NCBI GenBank assembly: GCA_021234155.1
Contig: JAJEKV010000149.1
Span: forward strand, 372,001-436,000
DNA length: 64,000 bases
From: Isoetes taiwanensis
Lineage: Eukaryota > Streptophyta > Lycopodiopsida > Isoetales > Isoetaceae
Direction: 5' to 3'
The notes beneath the pieces were generated by a model. The model did no database searches, was not told the DNA's origin, and saw only the letters and a program-made list of their open reading frames with translations. This document shows, piece by piece, positions 32,324-44,399 of the stretch. Positions within the stretch are counted from its first letter, which is position 1, and every line of letters begins with the position of its first letter. Made by a program: the position numbers and the translations under genes.

Positions 32324-33720
32324 CTAGCCACCGGGCTCTCTTGTCCTTCCAACAAGCCCCCGAGTCATTGCGGGCTCATGGCTGGCAGAAGCCAAGTGCG
32401 GGGAGCCGAAAGTGTCGCCCATCTTGGCCACCTTCCAGGAAATAAACAATGTGTCTATCGAGGGGGTCGCGATGCCGGGGGCATGAATCCCGTCTCGCAA
32501 CAAGATTTGATATGGAACCGGAGGGCTTGACCCCAAATGCCCGTCGAGTAAATGCTTTCGGACCTTCTCTAAGTCGTTCCAAGTCGCCAAAGACACCACT
32601 AGGCCCCACACCTCGAATTCCCCATACGTAAGAACTAGCTCCACAAAGTGCCCGGAACAAATGTGACTAGTAGCCCCAATCATACGGCCGCCCCTGTGGA
32701 TTGTTGTTTTGCATTGCGTACACGCCTTCCAACCTGCGGTCACCCGAAGGCGAATGGATGCATCCCAATACATTGAGGACGGAAATTCCACCCCCAGGTA
32801 CTTGTAGCTGGGTGTAACCTCTACCATCCGGCCACGGTGATAAGTGGCCGGAGGTGTCGGATGACGGAGGAGGATATGAGGACCACCTTAGTCTTGGCCG
32901 GTTGACACGCATGTCCGTCGCTGGCAGAATGTGTCCAGGCATCTAGGTGTGCCTGCATGCCCTCTGGTGTATGGGCCAAGAGGTCCACATCATCCACATA
33001 GATGAGCTGCCGGATGACCTGGTGCAAGAGTTGTATACCATCCCCCCATTGGCAGCAAGCCAGGCTTCCAACTGGTCAATGTAAAGTCCAAAGAGTGTGG
33101 GTGAGAGAGGACAACCTTGCCTAACTCCAATTATCGGGCAAATGATCGGCCCTTCCAGCTTGCAGGCGGCCCAGGTAAGCCTCAGATAACAGACATTAAT
33201 CGCGCTCTGCAGATCCATAGGGAGCCCCAGATGGTGCAATCTCGCCCACAACTTTTCCCGGCATCGCGGGTCGTAAAAGCTTTTGCAAAGTCCACTTAAA
33301 CAGAGTACAAAGTCCTCCGACGGTTCCCGCCCCCCACTGTGGCCCCGAGTGTGAAGATGTGATCAATGGTCGAATGTTCGGGTCCGAAGCCCGCCTCGGT
33401 AAGTACCCCGACTCCGCTGCCTCTGCCCATCCGGGTTACCCGCTGTTCGAGAATGCCCGCACGCCTTTGGCAAACACCCGAGCTGATTCATGATGGTTCG
33501 GGTAATTGGTCGGACAAAGCAGGGGTCCCCCGCTTTGTAGATCGGAACAACCCCGCTTGTGGTCCATGATCGGGGAAAACCTCTTGCAACCCGCTGAACA
33601 ATAAAGGCAGCAAGGACGGGCACCATGGGCCGTCCCGCCCACTTGAGCAACTCCGCTTGTAAAGCCATCCAAGTCCGCCGCCTTCCCATTAGCCAGTAGC
33701 CGCACCCCTCTTCGCATCTT
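32324..33720 (-). pseudogene. LINE reverse transcriptase (YVDD box present, frames broken)
   Basis: In minus-strand order: ANGKAADLDGFTSG and RSWTTSGVVPIYKAGDP (early RT blocks, 33700-33540), then GVRQGCPLSPTLFGLYIDQL (33130-33070, the block before the active site), then QLIYVDDVDLLAHTPEG (about 33010-32960, catalytic YVDD). PSYKYLGVEFPSSMYWDASI (32810-32750) begins the post-RT part. Each block lies in a different frame, so at least three indels separate them. The active-site residues are intact but cannot be translated together. Confidence 0.85.
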
Positions 33721-34119
33721 CTTCGCGGATCACCGGGTGGGCCATGTTGCTGGGGACATCCTGCCCATTGTTCCCGGGATCATAAAGCCGCTGTGTATCG
33801 CTTCCCATTGTGACCGGGCGTGATGTTCCCCGGGAGGGTCGTGGCCGGGCCGGGTACCCCTCGGCAGAAAGTTCTCGGTGGGGCCCAAAAGAGGGCCTAA
33901 CATTTCTCCTTGGTGCCTTTTGCCAAGGTACCTTGCCTTTGTTTCCTTGAGGAAGGCACGTGAATGGCCGGTGGCCTAAGCTCGCGGTCCCGGATCCACG
34001 ATGAGACGGAAAAGGCTATGCGTTCCTTACACCTCAAAGATCAAACCATCTCGCTACGCGGGAAAGGTTGCGCCTCGATCTCTCGTGGGGGTCTCCCAAA
34101 GTACCGTCGCCTGCTCGAG

Positions 34120-35095
34120 GAGCTCAACCAGCTGGTCGGTTTGTCGCTTCCGTGCCAGGGCCCGCTAACTGTCGGGAGGGCTTCGCAGCAGAAGCCTCCC
34201 ACCGCCATAATCCGCAGGCAAATCGAGGTCGCAAGGTACCGCTTACCGAGGGGCCGTGAGCGGCCGGGCCGTGCCGCCTTCCACATAAAGCGAGGTGATC
34301 TGAAGTCGGCCTCCTCGCCCCGACCGTCCGCCGACGCGAAAATGGTCGGACAAGGTGTACATCCCGCGCGCCTACCACTATGACATAATCCACGACACTA
34401 GTTCCGGCCCGTGATTGTCCCCGTCCGCAAGTGTACCCGCGGGAAGAGGGCCATTGTGGTAGGCCATTGCATATGAGCAGGTCAAAGATACCCCACATCG
34501 TGAGCAATTAATGCGGGCCGGCCGGTGACTGGACCGTTATCCGAGTGCCGGTGCAAGCCGCCTTGTGGGGACGAACCGGCAAAGACGCCATCCACGAGGG
34601 AGGTCCACCCCGCATGGCTTGTTCCACCCCGCCCGCCGCATTGAAGTCTCCAAGGAGCATGACTCGCCCATCTGTTGTGCTCATCAGATGTCATCATATA
34701 GATCGACATACGGGTCTATCCCCGCCCACCTCAGGATGGTGGGAGAAGGGACTCTCTCAAGATGGGGAAAGTAGCAAACAGCCTTAGGAAGAGAGGATCC
34801 CGCCGGTGGTGCACTCCTCGGATCCACAAGTAGCGGTTATGTATCCGGCTTCTTCCGAGGGAAACCAAATGTGCCAAGGCTATCCGGTAGTAGCAGCAAC
34901 CCCACCGCGCCCGTGTCTCCCCAGACAACCATTGAACACCGAAAAATGCCGGTACCCCGGCAGACGGGCAAAAGTCAGAAGCCCGGTATTCCCATGTCTC
35001 CATGAGGAAGATGAGGTCCATGTCCACGCCATTGAATTGAGGCTATTGCCCTTCTCACACGGGAAACCCCGACAGCCTGCACCACCACTTTGAGG
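34120..35095 (-). pseudogene. LINE endonuclease domain, frames broken
   Basis: DMDLIFLMETWEYRASDFCP (35025-34965) holds the metal-binding Glu in the ETW phrase, and VMLLGDFNAAGGVEQAM (about 34660-34610) holds the GDFN catalytic pair. Between and after them the frame shifts repeatedly. This is the APE-type nuclease expected upstream of the RT. Confidence 0.7.
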
Positions 35096-35799
35096 CACAA
35101 TTCCTATTGAGCCGAGATGCTTGTGTAGTGTGTGTCACTGGGATGGACCAAAGAAGGGGAGCAGATCGAGTTTGGGGGCGACGGACAAGTAAGCGAGGCA
35201 AAGCAGGGCAGCATTTGGTCGAAAGCAGAGCAGCATCGGAGTTGTAGGGGCGGGTTATGAGGATCGTGAGCGAGGCGCAGGGGTAGCATTTTGCCGAAAG
35301 CGTGTGCAACTGTAGCATTTGATCAATCGGGCGGGCGCCCCCGGCCCCGGGCGAACTCCCCCTCCCCGCTGCCTCCCCGCCAGACCGAGTAAGATCCCGC
35401 CACATACGAGATGTGCCCTACAAGAACTTGCCCCGCCGCAAAGATGGCCCTCGAACTCGCGGCATCCGCGAACCGCGGAACACCACGATTTTTCGGCTGC
35501 GGGCTCGGGCGCTGGAACCCCACACCGGCTGGTCAGCAGAAATGAACAGGTCCTGGACCAGGAAACGCCATCGCCCAAGGATGCGTGGTGTATCTTCCGG
35601 GTGATTCTCTCCGGCTCTTCCGCGAAGTCTCGGAACTACCAGTTGTGGGGGCGCTTTAGCGCTCATGGACTCGGCGTCCGTGAGGGCGACCGCCCTCTCC
35701 GCCTGGTGGTGGCACGCTGATGATGATGGTGCGCGGGTATGGCGGGCTGCGGCGCCGGATTGGGTTGACTAGGTGACCCCTGAATTGACGCCTTGCAGT

Positions 35800-36540
35800 T
35801 GTTGGGCTTTATGGCAGCGGTGTGTCATGTGTGCCGCAGCCTCATTCTCCGAAGTCCGGAGGTCAGCTCTGCAAGGCTTGGTCCCTGCCTCTTGCCATCT
35901 CCTCCCGTCGCCATTGTTCATTTGCCATTGTGCTCGAGGCCCTTGCCTTGTTGGGCAATGACAGATCGGAAAGCCGCATTTCCGTCCTGCGCCAAATCCT
36001 TCTCGGCGGGCGATCTGCTGCCTCGTTAACCTCCAAGGCGGCCTGCAACCTCAACTTCCAACTGGAGTGTGGCCTGTGCGCGCCGTGCCATGGCATTGGC
36101 CTCATCAACCTCGATGCGGAGCTGAGACGTGATTGCAAGTGTCTCGCCTCTGCCCCGGTCCCTGTCCTGTCTCGCAGCGTCCAGGGTATCCATGCGAGCC
36201 CGCATATCACGATCACCTACGGGTCTTCTTGTCTCTCGAGTGCACCAGCTTTGATGATGTCGCGTCGGCGGTGTGCTTGGGTCCGCGAACTCGGTGATCC
36301 GTTGTTTCGCTATCACCAACCGTCAAGGCAAGAACGTGGGGATGTTGCGAACTCCATCTCTCCGGGCCCGCACGCGCGCACGCTGGCCTCAACCCCGGCT
36401 TGGATGGTGGCCTGCTGTTCTCGCCCACGGAGGGGCCCCAGGGGCCTGGCAGCCAACTTTCGGCTGCCGACGAAGCCCGGCGGCAGGGCCTTGGCCCGCC
36501 TCCTTCTTCATGGAGGATGTCTCTCCCTTTGCTCATCAAG
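35800..36540 (-). pseudogene. Probable LINE ORF1 remnant
   Basis: Two overlapping minus frames carry a Pro/Arg-rich start and then Arg/Glu/Ala-rich helix (DTLDAARQDRDRGRGETLAI, RIEVDEANAMARRAQATLQL), consistent with the coiled coil of LINE ORF1. No RNA-binding motif could be read with confidence, so the assignment rests on position and composition. Plus-strand frames over the same bases are longer in places but have no recognisable content. Confidence 0.4.
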
Positions 36541-36869
36541 CCACAGACGGGGCCACTTCGCTGGTGGCCCTTCTTGGTTTTCCCCAGGTGCTCGGCCTCA
36601 AGGGAGGTCGGGCCAGGCCGTCAGGCCGGGTTTGCCCGAGGTGGGTGTTGTGGTTCGTGGAAGCTCACCCGCTAGGGGTGAGTCCGACACCGGGCTGCTT
36701 CTCGCGGGCCATGACGGGGTATGGCACGCCAAGCAAGGTTTAGGCTATGGCGTGGGGATTGTCGTCCGGCAGGGCTAGGCAGTTATGGCGGTGGTCGCGG
36801 GCATGCTAGGCAAGGCCAAGAGGCAGTTGGTTGGGCTATGGCAACGTCAGGCAAATATTGGAGCCTAGC

Positions 36870-38210
36870 TCAACATTACTTTGTGCGCTGACTTCCAAAG
36901 GCAGTGGGGTCTCTGGCATACAAAATTGCGCTCAGAATCCAATTTGGGGACCAAAAACGTATGTCAGAGCACCTTTTAGGGGTTTGATTACATTAACTTT
37001 GGCTTGGTGAAAGCAATAGCTTCAACATGGTGTTCTTAGAATCATCTTTTAATTTCAAATCTGGCATGTATTCTTCACATCCACATATGCTAATAGTGAT
37101 GAGGTGGATTCTGCAACAAACATATTTTTTTTCATTTATGTAAACAAATGTCAAAGCACTTGATAATGGCTCAGATCAGCATTCTGGAAACGGACAAGCC
37201 ATCTATCTAAGTGATGTTCATTCTTGTGGCCATTTATCGACGTCTTCTCACAAGCAACATCTCTTGGCCGATCTCTGTGTTCTTTGCGAGTCCCTTACCG
37301 GAATTGTACCACAAGCAAACCAACAAAAAATGAGCAAGCAATTATGCAAAACCATCCCTAATACTACACCATAAGGTAGTTGCAATCCGTAGTGTCTTTG
37401 CACCTTCTTAAGCTTAATGTCACTGACAAAATCTGTGATGTCTTAGTCGAATCAATCTTGTCTACAAAATCCAAATTTTTTCCTCGCCAATGTATCTTGA
37501 ATAATGTTGTTGTTGCTTATGAAGACATGTAAATCACATTCAAAGTCATAAAGCGGTGTATCTTAAGCTATATGATAGATTATGTTTACTAGAGACGTTA
37601 TGAAGCTCCATATACCAGTAAGGTCAACAATGCTTTTCTAGGAGAACCACCTAAATCTTTTTGGTTGGTAACTTGTACCCCTTGGCACCATTTTTATTTA
37701 CAATTGTAGCACATATATGGGCATAAGCATGCTACACCCTACCACAAATCGTACTAATAAGGGACTATAAAACTACCTAAAAGAGTACCTAACACTGGGT
37801 ACTGGATACTTATATAATGTCTCATTAACTAATAAGCCTTGAATTAGATGAATTTATTTTGGCCTCATAGTAATGTCCTTATCTTAACCTTGAATACTGA
37901 CATGATTTGGACTTGTATTTTGAATTGTTGAATTAGTTTTGATGAAAAGAACACGATACCCAACGCAGAAGTAACTAGTGCAGGTACTTTGGCAGGTTCC
38001 AAAAGTGGTAGGCTGTAGCATGTTTATGCCCATATTGTCTCAATTATTTTCCGTTATTACTCATGAGCGCATCATTCAAGATTTGCCTATGCCCATGTTG
38101 TCTCAATTATTTTATGTTTATCATTCAAGATTTGCCTATGAATGATGGTTCTTAAGAGATCGAATGCCACCTCGAAATTTGCCATAAACAAATTTGCCTA
38201 TGCAAGAAGA
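36870..38210. other. Intergenic, no gene recognised
   Basis: AT-rich; short duplicated phrases occur (TGCCTATGCCCATGTTGTCTCAATTATTTT type, near 38025 and 38085). No coding frame. Confidence 0.45.
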
Positions 38211-38219
38211 CAAAACGTG

Positions 38220-39500
38220 TATTGAATGGGAATCTAACCGATGAAGAGTATATTCAACTTTTCGTACAATTTAATAATATAATTGCTAACACTGTACAAA
38301 GAGCCTCTTATTGAAAAGCTCCAACAACATAGATATCAATATAAAGCTTATGGCTGCCCTCCGCAAGCTCTAACTGGGATATCAAAATCTTCAGCCTGGA
38401 AAGTAAGTCTTTTACTATATTCTTAACAAGGTTACGATCGCGATCCTAATGAGTTGTTGAAGTTATGACCACGCTAAAAGTCGAAGCATTTAAAGATGAG
38501 AACCAATTCATCTTTATGCAAGAAGATACTTGGTCTAAGCTAAGGCAAGTTGTTTTCGACCGGGCAATAAAAAACCGGGTTGATGGTCATAACACATTGC
38601 CTGAAAAAACTTAAAAAGATGTAGTAAAACCTTTCTGAGGTATATCCGTGGAATTTCCATTGCAAAAGTATCCCAGTTGATGGAGGAAATTGGAAAAAAA
38701 AATATTTCTGAAGGTGCAATCTAGATACATTGGTCATTTTGACTGTAAGCAAAGGGTCCAGACATTAGGACTCTGACTCTCATTGGTCGTGAAATACTAG
38801 CACGTGCTAATAGTATATATTATAGAATAGAACTAGTTTTGACGAAGCTTTTCAGCCATTTCTTATAACTTAATAAACATTGCCTTTTGGATATTGTTGA
38901 TTCTGATTTTGAATATGTTAAGTGAAATTATAACAAAGAGCATATTCAATAGAAGCTATATCAGGCCAAAAGAAGCTTAAGACTCTAAAAGAGAAAAGAA
39001 AAAATGTGCAACTTGTAAAGAATTTGAGAAGTCCCGGTAATCGACCTATTGTTGAAAATGCCACGATGATCTTCATTGATATGTACTACTCCACTAGGGT
39101 TTGGCAAGTAAAGAAATGTCTGCCATATTTAGCAGAACTGCTTGCATGACAATCGCCAAATTTTATCATATCAAGTACAATGTAGTCTGCATGTTTCTAT
39201 GAGGGCATATGAAGAACAATGTTGGATTAGCAAGAAAATAGTAAAGGAGTTCCAATACTATGTGACACATGTACTTGTCAACAGAATTGAGGCTCAGGTG
39301 ATACCATTGCAACTAGATTTGGAACTTCAACTACTCAAGTGATAAATGCTTCCAAAAAGCATATTTTTTCCACATTATGAGTGGATGGGCTGAAAAGAAA
39401 TATCTAATGTATTTTACTGGTAAGCCTAAATTTACTTGGGTTGGTATGGATGGAGGCTTTCTTCTCAAGAGTCTAGCTCAAACATCTTATGTCTATCATA
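38220..39500 (+). pseudogene. DNA-methyltransferase-like transposon protein, N-terminal two thirds (copy 2)
   Basis: The region follows the better copy at 47000-48425 in order. RVLNGNLTDEEYIQL and the block EKLQQHRYQYKAYGCPPQAL align with EKLQQLRHQHKAYGCPPQGP. An intron carries a GATCGCGATC palindrome at the same position. GHFDCKQR matches GRFDCKQR. MIFIDMYYSTRVWQVKK (about 39066) matches IFIDIPEMNKVWDCKK, the motif IV region. MRAYEEQCWISKKIVKE (from 39199) matches GSYEEMGWESKRRVKE, and KKYLMYFTGKPKFTWVGMDG matches KKYQTLFTGKPRFKWAAMEG. Stops and frameshifts are frequent. Homology ends exactly at 39500, where a transposon end starts, so motif I and the C-terminus are absent. Confidence 0.75.
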
Positions 39501-39595
39501 GGGTAAAAGCACGCTGTGGTATTCCAATTCGGCTGTCCCCCCTCCCCCCCAAAATGTGGCATTGCATCACCACTTTTGTGGTATGAAAGTATAAT
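39501..39595 (+). repeat. Transposon terminal and subterminal repeat (end B)
   Basis: Bases 39501-39520 equal 1993-2012. A CACCACTTTTGTGGTA block follows about 50 bp further in, as at the first end. CATA just outside (39497-39500) is the proposed target duplication. A short C-run lies between the two blocks. Confidence 0.65.
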
Positions 39596-39773
39596 TATGG
39601 CACCGCTCAGCTGCCGTTATTTAAGAATAGAGTCCCAATTTGTGGGGGAAATTCTAATTTCAAAAACTAAAATTCAAATTCAAATTCCTATTCTTTGGCC
39701 CCTTCTTGTTCTTTGCCTACATCATGTTCTTTGGCTCCCTCCCTGCTGCAAGCTCCAATCCATTGTGGATATG

Positions 39774-40330
39774 GATGTCAATGAGGTAATCTGTCCACAA
39801 ACCGGCAATTCAGACAGGAGAAAACGAAGAACCAATGAACAAGAAATGTTGAAGAAAAGACGCCAGAGGAAAAGAAGAAGAGAAGAAAAATTGGAGCTTG
39901 CAGAATTGGGCGTAAGGATCCTGGTTCATCAAGAAGTGCAAGCAAAGAACGCCGTATTGTCCTTAACTTGCTAACGTCTTTCCATAAACAGACCAAAAGA
40001 ATGGAGGATAGCATGAAGAAAGAAATTTTACTTGAGTTTTTGAGGGATAAAACATTGGAAAAATTCATAGGTGAAGAATTAAAGGATTTGGAAGCCAAGA
40101 ACATCGTTATAAGGAGCCTCTGGGACTCCATGCCGGTATCCAAACTCTCTACCAAGCAATGACGCCTAGCAGCCAAGAATAGCTGCCTTGCAATGTCTGT
40201 ACCACGCCGTGCAGATTCTGAAACAAGTGACAAAATCAGCCAGCGAGATCTTGGAAAGGTATTAGGTGTTCACCCAAGAAACCTGCAAAAGGTGCTGAGA
40301 TTCGTTGCCCTGCGTCAATTCGTGTAATGA
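39774..40330 (+). pseudogene. Small basic transposon-borne protein, unknown
   Basis: The first ATG inside the transposon end opens a very basic frame (KRRTNEQEMLKKRRQRKRRR), probably a nuclear-localising or DNA-binding segment. After a change of frame near 39950, it continues LLTSFHKQTKRMEDSMKKEI and LRDKTLEKFIGEELKDLEAK. After another stop it reads KISQRDLGKVLGVHPRNLQK, which resembles a helix-turn-helix. I do not recognise the family. Its position 250 bp from the terminal repeat mirrors the gene at 2221, although the sequences differ. Confidence 0.4.
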
Positions 40331-40482
40331 TCCATCCGATTTGGCTTTCCCGGTTTAATGAGCTATGAGATATCGGGGATCACTACTACAGATCCCGAAG
40401 ATGAATGAATCACTTTGCTTAGCATTGTATAGTGTAAGAGCTCTTGTGTTGAGATGGAAACGCAGAGCGTAACAAATAATAA

Positions 40483-43400
40483 CTAGTCTATTGTAACTTT
40501 CATGTTATGAATGATATAGTAATTATGTAAAAGAGCATTGCATACCTCAAGAGTTCTCATCATCGCCTTAGCTTCTTTAGCCACTAATTCTTGCAACCGA
40601 GCCCTAACACTACTGGGGATCACCACCGACAATGGCCCGGTCTCTACGGCCCAACCATAGTCTATTGTTTTCAAAGGTTGGTAGCGCATGGTCATTAGGA
40701 TTGGGTCTCCAATTTTGCTCCAACAATCCCTATACTGCATTGCATATGAGGTTCCCTTTCTGGCAACAGGTTCAAACCAAGAGACAAACACCTCTTCATA
40801 ATGTGGGAGATTAGGGTCCTCTATTGGGTCCTCTTCGGCAAAACCCATCCATGTCGGGCAGTTATCATGTGGTCTGATTAGCAAGAGCATTCCCTTCTTG
40901 ACATCTTGGTAGGGGTCAATATTTCAACCGGGTTCTTGGTCTACCCGAGAAAGGCCCAACGTAATGAGATGCTTCAATGTGCTCATCCACAAACACTCTT
41001 TCTCGGGTTCTTCCAATGCACTTTGCCCGGTAGCCGGGCCGAAATCCCTGAATGAGAGCTCTACCGCTGCACGCCACCAAGCACTCGCAACAAGGTGGAC
41101 CAATAGTCAATAACTTCATTCATATATGTGTTGGACCATGACTTATCGCCAGCTCTAGAAATAGCTGCCCAGTGCATCATGTACTTGGCAATAGAAGCTC
41201 TTAATGCACCTATATCTTTCAAGCTCCCATATGGCTGCAGGACCTTAGGTGACCCTCTCGGAATCATAGGTAAACCTTGGGCATCCTCCTTCCACATTCT
41301 GATTCCCTTTTCAGGGAGCCACTCCCTATGCCCTGGCCTCATCTTGTAGAACATTAGTGGCCATCCATCCTTCATGCAAAACTTGAAGAGTAGAGGTTCC
41401 AAGTGACCACATAAACGGTCCTTCTTATCAGGGATAAAACCTTTCACGAATTCCTTCCAATCAGGAACCTCTGTCACAAGGTAAGGCATGAAGGAGCCTT
41501 TGAACTACTTTCACTCAAGAGTTGCATAAGCTCGGAATAGTCAATGCATCTGATCTTCTCATTAGAGTAGAGTAGTTTCCAAATAGGGCATCTATGTCAT
41601 CGTGGGTGTGTCCAACCATCATGAATCCCAGCTGCACTTGATCAAATACACCTAACCAAACCAAGTATGACAAGTAAGAGAAAAGATATCTATTCTTATT
41701 CGACTGAAAGCAATTATCTAGCTACAAGTAAAGCCTCCTAGGCAACTTGTTTGCTACCATGGGGCCTTTGATAGGAGGCATAAAATCATTTCTACCGCCA
41801 TTCATCATTTTTGTCCCGAGGTTATCGTGTTTAAAATTGCCGCACCCATTTTGCTTTCAAAGACGATCAAGATCTCTCAAATGGCCCCAATTATCCTCGA
41901 TTTATTCTCCGGTGTCTTCAAGGTATGATTCAAGGATCCCACATGAAAATTAGAATCATCGGGCCGAGGTCCGCTGGAGAAGTGGCCCAAGGCACCTATA
42001 CCATGGCCGTGCATGAGAGCACCTCAGAACACCGACCTTCACGGGCCGCTCACCCCTCCATACGGACTTTGCTAGCTTCTAGACGAGGGACCATGGTCTT
42101 ATTCTGATCCATCTTATCATGTATAATGGTTAAAGCGTGCTTCGGAGATCTATGCGACAAAGCTCTCCAGGACCAATAAAGGCTCCCCCGCAAGAAATCT
42201 GGGCCGCCATATGCATTTCCTCTCTATTGCAAGTACCCTTCTTTCGTTTGGATCTCTCGGTCTTAGCAAGCTTTTCCTTTATGACAATACTGGTGTTACA
42301 CTTGGAAAATGCTATCCTCTTAGCTATTGATACCTCTCGAATGATTCTCTTTCCAAGCGCATTTAAATGACGAAGGAGAAATATGCTTGCCTGTCATCTC
42401 GTCAGAACGGAAATATCTACTTCTTGGTGTATATCCTTCTTAGTCAAGACGTAAGGTAGCCTCTTAACATTTTGTTCGCTACCCCGCCGTAATTTTCGAG
42501 CGGTGTGGCATCGTCTCTAGCGCGTTTTCATCTATGAACATAGATAGCAATAAAGATTGCCACCAAAGTATGAGACCTTGGCTTCTTAGACCCAAGATTT
42601 CGCGTGCTCGCAATTCCCCGCGGGCCATCATTGAAGAGCTTCTTCCACTTGTAAAAAGTGGAAATGGGAATGCCATAGGCTTTATGCCATGCTTTCACGC
42701 GACACCTGTTTGTTATTCAACATCAGTTTGCGGACTACACCATTTTCAGAGCAAAGATCTAGCATGTTATATGCAAAAGTTGTGCGCTCCGAGGACTTCA
42801 TGTTCCAGTAAAAGGTTCTCATGCAAGCTATCTCCTGGGATGTAAAATTTGCACAACATCGTTTCATGCAGCACAGTGATGACCTGAAGTCTAGAATAGC
42901 CTCAGCACTAGTTTTTCTTTCACATTTACTCTGGCCGGGCGTGTTCGGGTCTCCATTGACCATGTTGTGAAGGTCTCTTTTTGGTGATGCCAATTTCGGG
43001 TCTAATGGAGTAAGGTTCATTCTCCACATCCTTCTCCTTCACCGCAACCACAAGAGTAGAAACTGGAATGTTATCAACGAGCACGAGGGCTATGGGCCAT
43101 CTCACAAGGTCATGCAGTTGGGGCATTTCTGCACAGGCCTGGCAGCGCATAGAGATCTTTTCAGGCATTGGAAAAATGTTCATGATAGTAGCAGCTATCG
43201 AGCCTTCCCCTAACTTCACGTCAGACACAGCATGGTTTGGATCGGCAAAAACGATAACACCATAGGCATAAGCCATGTAGCAAAGATTCATGCATGAGTG
43301 TGCACGCCTTTCTCAACTAACTCATCTCTAGAAAGCCCTTGCACATGATTCGTCTCATTACTGGCTAACCCCTCATTCCCTCTGTCCTGCCAGTCTATGC

Positions 43401-43749
43401 GTTTTATCTGACCTGGTGGGGTGCATGCTTCCTCATCTCTATCAAGTTGAGCAGCAATGTCCTTCTTGTACCACAACACAAAAGTCCCCACAGCTTCACC
43501 CATTTTTTCTATTTCCATTTCGGGAATTGGTAGCGGTAACTGTCCATCCAGAACATTCACAATTGAAACGACAACCATACCCTCCGGGACAGTCGAATTG
43601 TGATGGCGCTCGAAATTGTGGACTCTTCCTTCTGCCACCTTTTTCCCCAGCAGATACAGCGGAATTACATCAGCCATCCTGCAAACAAGAGGTCGTGAAT
43701 AGCGCGGCCGCGATCCTCGTAAGCAGAAAGCACTGTGATCACAAACCAC
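40483..43749 (-). pseudogene. DUF7869-like transposase of a DNA transposon, many lesions
   Basis: Read on the minus strand, the order is a region with MADVIPLYLLGKKVAEGRVH and GTFVLWYKKDIAAQLDRDEE (43690-43430) like accessory domains of CACTA-type proteins. Then CCMKRCCANFTSQEIACMRT (about 42885-42825), followed in another frame by a segment like KAWHKAYGIPISTFYKWKKL (about 42700-42640). After a long broken stretch comes GFMMVGHTHDDIDALFGN (about 41630-41580), the hallmark HTH[ED]DID phrase, then VTEVPDWKEFVKGFI, GHLEPLLFKFCMKDGWPLMF and WLPEKGIRMWKEDAQGLPMI (41489-41250). The tail to 40483 is unassigned. I know this layout from DUF7869-containing transposase-like proteins of plants and animals; the function is inferred. 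Frameshifts and stops make it non-coding. Confidence 0.6.
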
Positions 43750-44000
43750 TACAAAAAATAGGAACTGAAAAATAAAAAATGCTCGGGACTATCGCCACCG
43801 CGATCTTATCGAGCATGGGTAAGAACGCGGTCGCGCTTTTTGCAAGCATTCACACTAGCTGTTTCGATAAGAACTCGTGCAAATCACATTTCGAGGCTAG
43901 CTAGTGGTTTCAACTCAAAGTTGTCGATAGCTGGGAGTTCATTGGTCAATAGCAAGTGTAGACGGTTGAAGGTATCGCGACCGCGATCTCGTGGAGCACC
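43690..44000. repeat. GCGATC-palindrome cluster upstream of the transposase
   Basis: Four GCGGCCGCGATC-like dyads lie at about 43703, 43794, 43826 and 43975. They are the same kind of motif as in the methyltransferase-like element to the right. Confidence 0.7.
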
Positions 44001-44055
44001 AAAGTTATACACGACTGACTTACAGAATAAAGCATTACTCATACCTCATAGAATA

Positions 44056-44133
44056 CGGTGGCGTCAACGTCAACTTGTAGCCGGTGGCGTCAACGTCAAC
44101 TTGTAGCCGGTGGCGTCAACGTCAACTTGTACC
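44056..44133. repeat. Three tandem copies of a 26-bp repeat
   Basis: Units begin at 44056, 44082 and 44108 and are essentially identical, each containing GTCAACGTCAACTTG. The perfect identity points to a recent duplication. Confidence 0.95.
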
Positions 44134-44399
44134 CGTCAGAAGCTGCAGTGTCATAAAAACAGTGTTTAGTTTCATCCACATGGAGAAAGAAAGCATATAC
44201 CTGAAACACGTTTACATTGTATAATAAACACACCAGAGTGCACAGTTTTGCTTAGAACATCTATTTTTACATAGTTGCAACAAAGTATCAGGAGGTATCT
44301 TATCAATCCATGCAATACATAGTGATGTTAGTGCAGAGACTCGGAGGTTGTAGTTATAATTAAAATTCAGTGCAACATAGACGTTGAGTTCACTTCAGT

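Larger units (their letters stand above)
31640..36870 (-). mobile_element. GC-rich non-LTR retrotransposon (LINE), minus strand
   Basis: The element is marked by a sharp rise in GC content. In minus-strand order it holds an ORF1-like coiled-coil region (about 36540-35800), an endonuclease (about 35090-34130), an RT (about 33720-32820) and a post-RT region to about 32324, ending near 31640 with CAATAAAAG then the CTCC repeat. The upper boundary is set by the fall in GC near 36870. All coding parts are broken. It is a different lineage from the 20-24 kb LINE, judging by composition and motif wording. Confidence 0.8.

Noticed and set aside
31906-32530. Plus-strand frames of 135-179 codons
   Set aside because: They lie antisense to the LINE RT tail and contain low-complexity Pro/Ser/Arg sequence only.
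35822-36778. 318-codon plus-strand frame
   Set aside because: It is antisense to the GC-rich LINE, has no recognisable motifs, and long frames are expected by chance at this GC content.
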